Below, one piece after another: positions 7,753 to 14,024 of a DNA stretch of 14,489 bases. The notes under the pieces were generated by a model. That model searched no databases, was not told where the DNA came from, and was given only the letters and a program-made list of their open reading frames with translations. The DNA is taken from positions 1-14,489 of the forward strand of contig CAKSFY010000052.1 in the NCBI GenBank assembly GCA_934454035.1, read 5' to 3'. The position numbers and the translations under genes were made by a program. Numbering within the stretch: position 1 is the first letter of the stretch; every line of letters starts with the position of its first letter. The stretch comes from an uncultured Clostridia bacterium. GTDB lineage: Bacteria; Bacillota; Clostridia; UBA1381.

Positions 7753-8340
7753 ATGAATGTTTATGACTTTGACAATACTGTATATGACGGCGAAACTGTA
7801 GTCGATTTTTACTTCTTTTGTCTTAAAAAAAATCTTTCATTGATAAAATATATTCCGCTGATGACTGTAATGCTGGCAAAGTATAAGCTCGGAAAGATAA
7901 GCGTAAAGGAGCTTGAGGAAAAAGCTTCAAAATATGCTGCACGCATTTTATTGTCCGTTGACAGTACAGAGAGAGCAATTTCGGAATTTTGGGATAAAAA
8001 CGAGCATAAAATAAAAGAGTTTTACAAAAGAAATAAGCGGAGCGATGATATTATTATCTCCGCTTCATGCGGCTTTATATTAAGAGAAATATGTAAAAGA
8101 CTGGATATAAAAAATTTAATTTGCTCCGAAATAGATATTACTACCGGAGAAATTAAGCAGATATGCTTTCGCACAAACAAGCCTGTTATATTAAAAAGGC
8201 TTTATCCCGGTATAACGGTTGATAACTTTTATACCGACTCGCTGAATGATTCTCCGATGATTGAATTATCTAAAAATGCATATTTAGTCAAAAAAAATAA
8301 AATCCTAAAAATTAAGGAGGAAAAACGAAATGAATTTTGA
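7753..8340 (+). CDS. HAD-superfamily phosphatase (subfamily IB-like)
   Basis: This 195-residue protein carries the haloacid dehalogenase motifs: motif I DFDNTV with nucleophile Asp5 and Asp7, motif II serine at about 103 (IIISAS), a motif III lysine near 143-148, and motif IV YTDSLNDSPM with Asp162 and Asp166. A helical cap region occupies about 15-95. The pattern matches the phosphoserine-phosphatase-like IB group, often annotated as haloacid dehalogenase-like hydrolases. The substrate cannot be told. AAGGAGG at 7735-7741 precedes ATG 7753 with a somewhat long gap. It follows the kinase by 22 bases and overlaps the NUDIX gene by 11 bases, so it probably belongs to the same transcript. Confidence 0.85.
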   Translation: MNVYDFDNTVYDGETVVDFYFFCLKKNLSLIKYIPLMTVMLAKYKLGKISVKELEEKASKYAARILLSVDSTERAISEFWDKNEHKIKEFYKRNKRSDDIIISASCGFILREICKRLDIKNLICSEIDITTGEIKQICFRTNKPVILKRLYPGITVDNFYTDSLNDSPMIELSKNAYLVKKNKILKIKEEKRNEF

Positions 8341-8752
8341 AAAATCCTGCGGCGCCGTTATCTACCGCCGTACAAATAATGAATTTGAATATTTGCTTAT
8401 TTTCAATAAAAAAGGTGATGCTGTCGGTCACTGGGGATTCCCAAAAGGACATGTTGAAAATAACGAAACTGAGATTCAGACCGCTAAACGCGAAATTTTG
8501 GAAGAAACAGGACTTTCTCCCGAATTTATAAACGGATTCAGAGCATTAAGCACATACGCTCCCCTGCCCGATACTTCTAAAGACGCTGTTTATTTTCTCG
8601 CAAAGGATAGCGGCGAAACAATAAAAATACAAAAATCGGAGCTTGCAGACTATAAATGGTGCAAGCTTTCCGAAGCGCTCGAAACACTTGATTATGACAA
8701 AGACATTCTGAAATCCGCCGATAAATATCTGAAAGATAATATCATTCACTGA
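8330..8752 (+). CDS. NUDIX hydrolase, Ap4A-hydrolase-like
   Basis: This 140-residue protein has a complete Nudix box from Gly40 to Leu62 (GHVENNETEIQTAKREILEE, followed by TGL), with Glu46, Arg54, Glu55, Glu58 and Glu59 in the catalytic positions. The opening KSCGAVIYRR and WGFPKGHVE are typical of asymmetrical bis(5'-nucleosyl)-tetraphosphatases, which split Ap4A into ATP and AMP; the exact substrate is inferred. It starts 11 bases before the end of the HAD gene, behind AAGGAGG, and ends overlapping the 3' end of the convergent arsR-type gene by 11 bases. No terminator is visible between them. Confidence 0.88.
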   Translation: MNFEKSCGAVIYRRTNNEFEYLLIFNKKGDAVGHWGFPKGHVENNETEIQTAKREILEETGLSPEFINGFRALSTYAPLPDTSKDAVYFLAKDSGETIKIQKSELADYKWCKLSEALETLDYDKDILKSADKYLKDNIIH

Positions 8753-9092
8753 TATGAATCATCACTTGCTCGATTATTCTTTTCACATGCTCATCATCAA
8801 GTGAATAAAAGGTGTTTTTTCCGTCACGGCGCGCTTTTACAAGGCGCGCCTGCTTCAATACTCTGAGCTGATGGCTTACTGCGGACTGGGTCATTCCGAC
8901 CGTTTCCGCTATGTCAAACACGCACACTTCCCTATCAAAAAGCACCCATAAAATCCGTATTCTGGTTGCGTCGCCGAATACTTTAAACACATCGGACAAT
9001 TTTCCGATAATCTCATCGGTAGGCATTTCATTCTTCAATTTATTCAAAATACCGTTATTATATTTACAATGCTCGCATCTGTAATCATCCAT
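8742..9092 (-). CDS. ArsR/SmtB-family metal-responsive repressor, zinc-type
   Basis: This 116-residue winged-helix repressor has the family core FKVFGDATRIRILWVL, a helix-turn-helix around TQSAVSHQLRVLKQARLV, and the motif EVCVFDIA where arsenic/cadmium sensors have ELCVCDL. The last helix shows Asp100, His102, His113 and Glu116 in the spacing DxHx10Hx2E, the alpha-5 zinc site of SmtB/CzrA. A CxxC pair (Cys6, Cys9) in the N-terminus adds possible metal ligands. Zn(II) or Co(II) sensing is therefore the likely job, releasing DNA when metal binds. It is read divergently from the SDR gene, and a near-perfect inverted repeat overlaps its -10 box. No metal transporter gene is adjacent in this window. 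Confidence 0.9.
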   Translation of the reverse strand: MDDYRCEHCKYNNGILNKLKNEMPTDEIIGKLSDVFKVFGDATRIRILWVLFDREVCVFDIAETVGMTQSAVSHQLRVLKQARLVKARRDGKNTFYSLDDEHVKRIIEQVMIHISE

Positions 9093-9097
9093 TTGGA

Positions 9098-9127
9098 TTG
9101 CCTCCGTAACTAATAATCAGCTATTAT
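9098..9127 (+). promoter_or_regulatory. Weak candidate promoter of the SDR gene
   Basis: TTGCCT (9098-9103) and TATTAT (9122-9127), 18 bases apart, could drive the reductase gene. They overlap the candidate operator at 9111-9129, so the metal repressor might also affect this gene. This is a weak match. Confidence 0.3.
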
Positions 9128-9129
9128 TA
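9111..9129. promoter_or_regulatory. Candidate operator of the ArsR/SmtB repressor
   Basis: TAATAAT (9111-9117) and ATTATTA (9123-9129) form a seven-base inverted repeat with a five-base spacer. It overlaps the -10 box of the repressor gene and lies in the shared divergent promoter region. ArsR/SmtB proteins bind A+T-rich imperfect palindromes in this position, so autoregulation is likely, but binding is inferred. Confidence 0.5.
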
Positions 9130-9154
9130 TACACCAAAAAATTCTATTTGTCAA
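9126..9154 (-). promoter_or_regulatory. Consensus promoter of the ArsR/SmtB gene
   Basis: Read on the minus strand, TTGACA (9149-9154), a 17-base spacer and TATAAT (9126-9131) match the sigma-A consensus perfectly. The start codon at 9092 follows an AGG-type SD (ACGGAGG). Confidence 0.8.
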
Positions 9155-9173
9155 ATGCAGAAAGGATATTGAC

Positions 9174-9887
9174 ATGAAAACAGTACTTATAACCGGCGGC
9201 ACAAGAGGTATCGGTGCCGCATGTGCCGAAGAGTTTGCAAAAAAAGGTGAAAGAGTTATAATTAATTACCTGAAAAGCAGTCAAAAAGCTGAAGAGCTCA
9301 AAAAAAGACTGGGAGTTGTTACATACCGGGCCGACATTTCCGACGGTGAAGCGGTTAAAAAAATGTATCATGATTTAAAAAAGAGCGGAATTTATGTTGA
9401 TTGTATAATAAACAATGCCGGCATTGCATCAGACAGGCTTTTTACAGATATTACCGAAAACGAATGGGACGAAATGTTCAGCGTGAATGTAAAGGGTGCA
9501 TTTCTTGTCACAAAAACATTTTTACCGGATATGATTTCGCGCAAAAACGGAAATATAGTAAATATTTCCTCTATATGGGGGCAGACCGGTGCTGCAATGG
9601 AGGTTCATTATTCTGCCTCCAAAGCAGCTATAATAGGTATGACAAAGGCTCTGGCAAAGGAACTTGCGCCGTCAAATATACGCGTAAATTGCGTTTGCCC
9701 CGGATATATTGATACCGATATGAACACATATTCCCCCGATGAAGTAAGCGAAATATGTGATGAAATTCCGCTTATGCGTATAGGCTCGCCGCAGGAAGCC
9801 GCAAAGGTAATAGAGTTTATAGCCTCTGATTCGGCATCCTATATAACAGGGCAGATTCTCGGCGTCAACGGCGGCTGGAACATCTAG
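9174..9887 (+). CDS. SDR-family oxidoreductase, FabG-like; candidate EF-P 5-aminopentanone reductase (YmfI-like)
   Basis: This 237-residue Rossmann enzyme has the classical SDR elements: the cofactor motif TGGTRGIG (7-14), NNAG (80-83), Asn105, catalytic Ser133, Tyr146 and Lys150 (YSASK), and a C-terminal GQILGVNGG. It would pass as a 3-oxoacyl-ACP reductase, but SSIWGQTGAAMEVHYSASKA resembles the subgroup annotated as YmfI, which reduces 5-aminopentanonyl-EF-P in Bacillus. The choice between the two is inference. No fatty-acid synthesis gene lies beside it, which slightly favours the second reading. AAAGG about nine bases upstream is the SD. It diverges from the metal repressor gene and ends one base before the convergent galactokinase-like gene. 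Confidence 0.85.
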   Translation: MKTVLITGGTRGIGAACAEEFAKKGERVIINYLKSSQKAEELKKRLGVVTYRADISDGEAVKKMYHDLKKSGIYVDCIINNAGIASDRLFTDITENEWDEMFSVNVKGAFLVTKTFLPDMISRKNGNIVNISSIWGQTGAAMEVHYSASKAAIIGMTKALAKELAPSNIRVNCVCPGYIDTDMNTYSPDEVSEICDEIPLMRIGSPQEAAKVIEFIASDSASYITGQILGVNGGWNI

Positions 9888-9888
9888 A

Positions 9889-10923
9889 TTATTCGGCTTT
9901 TGTAGTGGCTGCCGCGCACACATAAAAATCCGGACGCTTACCTATTTTTCGTTCATATGCCGCACCCACAGCTTTGATAAAACTGTCTACCCTATTATCC
10001 TCTACAATTGCATAAATTCCGCTGCGCTCATATATTCCGCATATTATCGACGATTCCGCCGCCATATCGAAAAGCATTTTTAAATTACTCCCATTCTTTT
10101 TCACAACCGAAAGATATTCGCAGGAGGACCTTCTTATTATATGTCCCAGTCTTGCATACTCGCCATGTTTAAGTGCTTCTTTCGCTTGTTTGAAGCGCTC
10201 CTTTTCATTTATTGCATAATTGATTTTATTATATTCATCACTGCCTTTGTACGCAGCTATTCCCATATCCAGTTTCTTTTCGTCATATTCCACACTTTTC
10301 AGCGGCTTTGTGTCTGTTTTACCTATTACAAGCTTGCAGCCACCGAACGGCAATGAAAAAAAGGATATTTCCGTTTTCTCAATTGCCTCACATCTGTTCT
10401 CGGCAGATGACAAAGTTATTATGTTCCTTGCATTTTCCGAAAAATTCATAGTATCCGGATAAATAAACTTCATCAGGTTTTCGCCCGATGTATTCATTCC
10501 CAAAATAGTTCCCATGCCATAAACCAAAACTGCCTTATATTCCGCAAATTTTTCTTCATCGCATTCGCACTGAAAATATAATTGAGCTCCGCTTATGCTT
10601 TCATTTCCCTTTAACAAACGCGCAATTGTTTTAAAAATCGGTTCGGCACAGTCGTTTTGGCTATATTCGCTAAGCTTATTTCTTGAACATTCATACTGCA
10701 TTTCGCTTCCGGGAAATCTAACATAGAATGAATCTTCATCGCATAAACGTATCCCGAGATAAGTATTCGGTGCAATACCCATGCCGATTGCAGCACTGTT
10801 AGGCTCTGCTTCACATAACAAACTGAATCCGTGTGCTGCCTTGAAAACATTTATCGGAATATTATTGTCACGATATACCTTTATAAAATTTTGTCTTAAA
10901 GTTTCTCCGTTCAAAATCTCCAC
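9889..10923 (-). CDS. Galactokinase-like protein without recognisable catalytic motifs
   Basis: This 344-residue protein lines up with galactokinase (GHMP kinase fold) in several places. IGMGIAPNTYLGIRLCDED (46-64) corresponds to the substrate-side PMAID...VAVRPRDD strand pair. LPFGGCKLVIGKTDTK (191-206) matches PL.DYxLVxxDT. INYAINEKERFKQAKEAL (234-251) matches the VxENxR helix. The final GAAYERKIGKRPDFYVC matches the common GKAY..KTG..P.FYVC end. The ATP-loop motif PxGxGLSSSA, the GGxMDQ catalytic region and the GGGFGGC motif are not recognisable, and the protein is about 40-50 residues shorter than galactokinase. It is therefore probably not a kinase and may bind a sugar or act as a regulator. 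GTG 10923 has AAAGGAA almost touching it; TTG 10914 would be better spaced from that SD and may be the real start. Confidence 0.6.
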   Translation of the reverse strand: MEILNGETLRQNFIKVYRDNNIPINVFKAAHGFSLLCEAEPNSAAIGMGIAPNTYLGIRLCDEDSFYVRFPGSEMQYECSRNKLSEYSQNDCAEPIFKTIARLLKGNESISGAQLYFQCECDEEKFAEYKAVLVYGMGTILGMNTSGENLMKFIYPDTMNFSENARNIITLSSAENRCEAIEKTEISFFSLPFGGCKLVIGKTDTKPLKSVEYDEKKLDMGIAAYKGSDEYNKINYAINEKERFKQAKEALKHGEYARLGHIIRRSSCEYLSVVKKNGSNLKMLFDMAAESSIICGIYERSGIYAIVEDNRVDSFIKAVGAAYERKIGKRPDFYVCAAATTKAE

Positions 10924-10971
10924 TTCCTTTCCGATTTATTTTTTCTTAAAACAATCATAATTATTCGGCAT

Positions 10972-10999
10972 ATTATATAGAATAATCCCGTTCGGACAA
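10972..10999 (-). promoter_or_regulatory. Candidate promoter of the galactokinase-like gene
   Basis: On the minus strand a perfect TATAAT (10972-10977) follows a weaker TTGTCC (10994-10999) at a 16-base spacing. The -10 box lies about 50 bases before the start codon. The -35 match is only partial. Confidence 0.45.
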
Positions 11000-11070
11000 A
11001 GTTGTAAAATACCCCCACAAAGAATTTATTATTAAAAAAAAGTTTTTTTAATTTTTTTTGTAAAAAAGTA

Positions 11071-11099
11071 TTGACATAATCTTCGTAATCTGATATAAT
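11071..11099 (+). promoter_or_regulatory. Consensus promoter of the tRNA-Ser genes
   Basis: TTGACA (11071-11076) and TATAAT (11094-11099), 17 bases apart and with the TGN extension (TGATATAAT), form a perfect sigma-A promoter. It lies 17 bases upstream of the first tRNA, as expected for stable RNA genes. A very T-rich stretch precedes it (11037-11061). Confidence 0.9.
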
Positions 11100-11116
11100 A
11101 TATTTTGTTGGTATAC

Positions 11117-11204
11117 GGAGAGATGTCTGAGCGGTTGAAAGAGCCGGTCTTGAAAACCGGTGACGTGCGAGCGTCCGTGGGTTCGAATCCCACTCTCTCC
11201 TCCA
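11117..11204 (+). tRNA. tRNA-Ser(UGA)
   Basis: The cloverleaf is complete: acceptor GGAGAGA pairs with TCTCTCC, the anticodon stem CCGGT/ACCGG holds the loop CTTGAAA with anticodon TGA, a long variable arm (GACG/CGTC) marks a class II serine tRNA, and the T arm is GTGGG-TTCGAAT-CCCAC. CCA is encoded at 11202-11204. The discriminator base (11201) is T; bacterial tRNA-Ser usually has G there, as does the second gene. It reads UCA codons (and others by wobble). Confidence 0.95.
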
Positions 11205-11283
11205 TTTATATTTATATTACGAGTTTGCATGCAAATTCTTTTGCTTAGGCCGCAATCAGAAAATGTGTGCAGTTTTTTTCTAC

Positions 11284-11375
11284 GGAGAAGTACTCAAGTT
11301 GGCCGAAGAGGCGCCCCTGCTAAGGGTGTAGGTCGGGAAACCGGCGCGAGGGTTCAAATCCCTCCTTCTCCGCCA
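11284..11375 (+). tRNA. tRNA-Ser(GCU)
   Basis: Acceptor GGAGAAG pairs with CTTCTCC; the anticodon stem CGCCC/GGGTG holds CTGCTAA with anticodon GCT; a long variable arm (about GGTCGGGAAACCGGC) and T arm GAGGG-TTCAAAT-CCCTC follow. Discriminator G and CCA are encoded (11372-11375). It decodes AGU/AGC. It is 79 bases after the first tRNA and probably shares its promoter; the spacer has a TTTGCATGCAAA palindrome but no gene. Confidence 0.95.
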
Positions 11376-11377
11376 CC

Positions 11378-11397
11378 CATATGCACAATTGCATATG
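11378..11397 (+). repeat. Perfect hairpin after tRNA-Ser(GCU)
   Basis: CATATGCA (11378-11385) and TGCATATG (11390-11397) form an eight-pair stem with a four-base loop directly after the tRNA. It could be an RNase processing structure or a first part of the terminator region. Confidence 0.55.
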
Positions 11398-11400
11398 CTT

Positions 11401-11431
11401 AAACACAGTGTGCATATCACTGTGTTTTTTT
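11401..11431 (+). terminator. Intrinsic terminator of the tRNA-Ser transcript
   Basis: AAACACAGTG (11401-11410) pairs with CACTGTGTTT (11418-11427) over ten bases, with a seven-base loop and a T run to 11431. It ends the tRNA transcript 33 bases before the next coding start. Confidence 0.9.
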
Positions 11432-11463
11432 GTTTATTATAAAACAAAAGGAGCGGTGAATGT

Positions 11464-12135
11464 ATGGACGCGGTTTTAAAAAAGATTATAGCTATTGCGC
11501 ACCAATACGGCGCAGGAAAAGCAGTCCTGTTCGGTTCACGCGCCCGCGGTGACAGCACGCAAAAAAGCGATTATGATATTGCTTTCATTCTGCCCAGCAT
11601 AACAGACGATACAAAAAACAAAATCCTGAATGAATTAGAGGAGATTGACACGCTCTATAAAATTGACGCGATATTTCTTGAAAGCCTTGACGGTGATGAT
11701 AAGCTTACAAAAAACATACGAAAGGACGGAATTGTTCTTATGGATAAATTTCAGACAAAGTTTCATAACTTCAAAAATGCGCTGACGGCTTTGGAAGTTG
11801 CAGTCTCCGACTTTGACAAAACCGCTCTTTTATCGGTTCGCGACGGCGTGATTCAGCGGTTTGAATTTACTGTCGAGCTTGCATGGAAAACCGTGAGAGA
11901 ATACTTAATTGACGAGGGTATTGCTGAAATCAACACACCCAAGTCCGTCATGAAAGCAGCCTTTGCCGCAAATCTCGTGGATGACGAGGACGGCTGGATC
12001 GGGATTTTAAGCGACCGCAATGCAACCTCACATATCTATGATGAGGATGAGGCAGATAAAATCTTTGAACGCATCAGAAGTAATCATATCGCTCTTTTTA
12101 CAAAGCTTTCAGACACGCTCTCTGACATTCGATAA
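11464..12135 (+). CDS. Fused MNT nucleotidyltransferase - HEPN (HI0073-HI0074 type) protein
   Basis: This 223-residue protein joins two domains that are usually separate neighbouring genes. Residues 1-95 are a minimal nucleotidyltransferase with GSRARGDSTQKSDYD: Gly24-Ser25, then acidic Asp36 and Asp38, and a third acid, Asp68 (KID). Residues 97-223 are the HI0074-type helical partner, with the signatures FEFTVELAWKTVREYL and DRNATSHIYDE. In the latter Arg185-Asn186-x3-His190 (Rx4H) is the HEPN RNase motif, with Tyr192 nearby. In MNT/HEPN toxin-antitoxin pairs the transferase adenylylates the HEPN RNase near this motif and silences it. A fused, self-silencing unit is inferred. AAAGGAGCGGTG is the SD, about nine bases before ATG. 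The tRNA terminator is just upstream and its own terminator is just downstream, so it is a single-gene unit. Confidence 0.88.
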   Translation: MDAVLKKIIAIAHQYGAGKAVLFGSRARGDSTQKSDYDIAFILPSITDDTKNKILNELEEIDTLYKIDAIFLESLDGDDKLTKNIRKDGIVLMDKFQTKFHNFKNALTALEVAVSDFDKTALLSVRDGVIQRFEFTVELAWKTVREYLIDEGIAEINTPKSVMKAAFAANLVDDEDGWIGILSDRNATSHIYDEDEADKIFERIRSNHIALFTKLSDTLSDIR

Positions 12136-12148
12136 CACAAAAAAAACA

Positions 12149-12185
12149 GCTGCCGCTTGCATTTTCCGCAAGCGACAGCCTTTTT
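12149..12185 (+). terminator. Intrinsic terminator of the MNT-HEPN gene
   Basis: GCTGCCGCTTGC (12149-12160) pairs with GCAAGCGACAGC (12168-12179) over 11 of 12 positions with a seven-base loop. CTTTTT follows, and an A tract precedes, so it may also work from the other side. Confidence 0.9.
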
Positions 12186-12524
12186 CATATCCTCTTTTAC
12201 CGCATAGTTTGGCGATATATTTCTATCCCTAAAAACAACAACCCTTCAGCATTATTTGAAGCAGCTTTATTGTAATATTAAGCAAATTCTCTTTACACTC
12301 TTTCTCTGCTGCACGTTCTTCGTGGCTTAATTTGTACTTTGGCATAATTAAAAAGCCGGTATAATGTAATTGACTTATCTAACAGTCGTTAAATCATACC
12401 AGGTTTCGTAAAGACTTTACACAAAATTCGGGGGGGGTTGTCTTCTTTTACATGCGAAATTCTTCCTTGTTTTTATGTTATATTTTTAATTAACTTTTAT
12501 AAAACCAATCATTTTTGAGCTTTT
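12186..12524. other. Intergenic stretch, no confident gene
   Basis: This 339-base stretch is A+T-rich and I see no gene that I can support. A 38-codon frame on the minus strand (ATG 12343-12345 to stop 12229-12231; MPKYKLSHEERAAEKECK...) is lysine/glutamate-rich and has no SD, so it is doubtful. TATAAT stands at 12360-12365 with a weak TTGGCA 15 bases upstream. At about 12407-12437 an odd-length palindrome (GTAAAGACTTTAC), the sequence CTTTACACAAAATTCGG and a run of eight G residues (12430-12437) resemble the end of an IS256-type insertion sequence. No transposase is present. Confidence 0.5.
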
Positions 12525-13946
12525 TTATTTTCCCATTATTATAAGCGGAGTTGTAATCTCTGAAGGCCTTGCGATTGCGGAAATTCTTATATAAATTTTA
12601 TTTATTCCCTCAACGCCTTCACCGGCTGTAACGGTCACTTCATCTTCGTCTGTTTTATAGTGGAACATTTGACGCAGATACATGTTGAATTTTTTTCTGT
12701 CCGCAGTCCATCCCTCGGGAAGAATAAGTTCTATATTAATCGGATTTGGGTCGGGAATAGTGTTTTTAAATATAAACTTAAGCTTTATTTCATCACCCGG
12801 CTTGACGCTGCATTTGTCAAATTCCACTCTGCCTTTTGCATATCCCATATCGGGAAAGTCAAACGAAAGTCCTGTTTCGGGAATGTCAAAGTCCGGCATG
12901 CGCGGATACTCGGGAAGCTCGTCGCGCTCTGTTTCGCCGTCTGTATATTCGGCATATATTTCATATGCTTTCAGACAGGAAGGAGTCAGTTCGTACACCC
13001 TTTTTGTCAAATCGGTAAGAGTTGCAGGGCGCGGAGTGTATGACAGGTCAACTGCCATTGATATAATTCTGTCACCTATATATTCTGCCCAATCTTCGGG
13101 GACGCTTTTGCTTCCGTACATAATTCCCATAAGAGAGCCTATTGTCGCGCCTGTACAATCAGTGTCGTCACCGCAGTTTATTGCATGAATCATTGACTTT
13201 TTATAGTCGCCTTCCCCATACAAAAATCCCAGAATTACAAACGAAACGTTTGCAGGAGCCTGAAACCAGCCTAGGTCTGCCGTTTCGGCAACAACCGCAT
13301 TTCTTGCATCTTTAAAATCAGTTCCCTTGTCGTACAGTTTGACAGCAAGCCGTACACTTTTTGCAGTGCGTGATTCTTTTGGAATGTAAGAAAGTCCTGT
13401 CTCAACAAGTTTTCTGAAATCATTTTCAAAAAATGCCGCGCTTTCCATTGCTGCAACGAACATTGCAGCATATGTTCCCTCCCCCATTCCGTGGTCAACG
13501 CATGCGTCACGGTAGGCAAATTTAACAGCCAATTCAGGAAATCCCGGGAAAAGGCATGCCCAAAGTTCGGTTCGAATCCATGCTCCGTTTGAATTGCGCA
13601 TTATTTCATTTTTGTATTCTCCGGCATACGGCGGCTGCATTCCCAGTCTCATATTTGCTTTGCAGACTCCGTATTCACTCCATGGCGGAGTTATATAGTT
13701 AAGCCAGTATTCGCCCAGTATTTGCGGAGTTATGTTTCGTATTCCTCTTTCTTCGATTGCACAAAGCCAAATAAGCTGTAAATCAAGGTCATCGTTTGGC
13801 AATGGCTCTCCTTTTGGCGAATTAAAACCGTGAATATCCTGCATTTCGGTGTTAGCTTCGTACGGCATTCCCATAGTTCCGCCGATGTTTTTGCCGACCC
13901 AGCATGCGCGCACCTTATCTAAATATCGGTCTCTGTTGATTTTCAT
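12525..13946 (-). CDS. ADP-ribosylglycohydrolase-family protein with C-terminal beta domain
   Basis: This 473-residue protein has a DraG-type all-helical domain in about 1-315. The two metal-binding clusters expected for the family are visible: NDDLD at 51-55 and GDDTDCTGATIGSLMG at 259-274. The opening KVRACWVGKNIGGTMGMPYE is also typical. The first cluster is NDDLD rather than the usual TDDT, so the substrate may not be ADP-ribosyl-protein. Residues about 370-473 form a second, beta-rich domain (KPGDEIKLKFIFKNT.. PINIELILPEGW) resembling the bacterial NEW3-type beta-sandwich found on glycosidases. No signal peptide is seen. It sits about 78 bases after a glycoside-hydrolase-like gene on the same strand, suggesting work in glycan breakdown. 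AAAGGAA about 11 bases before ATG is the SD. Confidence 0.85.
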   Translation of the reverse strand: MKINRDRYLDKVRACWVGKNIGGTMGMPYEANTEMQDIHGFNSPKGEPLPNDDLDLQLIWLCAIEERGIRNITPQILGEYWLNYITPPWSEYGVCKANMRLGMQPPYAGEYKNEIMRNSNGAWIRTELWACLFPGFPELAVKFAYRDACVDHGMGEGTYAAMFVAAMESAAFFENDFRKLVETGLSYIPKESRTAKSVRLAVKLYDKGTDFKDARNAVVAETADLGWFQAPANVSFVILGFLYGEGDYKKSMIHAINCGDDTDCTGATIGSLMGIMYGSKSVPEDWAEYIGDRIISMAVDLSYTPRPATLTDLTKRVYELTPSCLKAYEIYAEYTDGETERDELPEYPRMPDFDIPETGLSFDFPDMGYAKGRVEFDKCSVKPGDEIKLKFIFKNTIPDPNPINIELILPEGWTADRKKFNMYLRQMFHYKTDEDEVTVTAGEGVEGINKIYIRISAIARPSEITTPLIIMGK

Positions 13947-14024
13947 TGTTTTTCAGTTCCTTTCTATAGGTTAAAGTGTTTAAGCTCCTCAAAAGAGCAA
14001 TCGGTCAGTATAATAGCCGCATTT

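Noticed and set aside
8828..8850. GC-only hairpin GGCGCGC...GCGCGCC inside the arsR-type gene
   Set aside because: It has no T tract on either strand and is explained by the Ala-Arg codons of the winged-helix segment.
11048..11230. 60-residue minus-strand frame (GGESGIRTHGRSHVTG...) and similar frames at 11160-11402 and 11280-11558
   Set aside because: They lie antisense to or over the two tRNA-Ser genes. Such reading frames over tRNA-Ser are a familiar false gene prediction.
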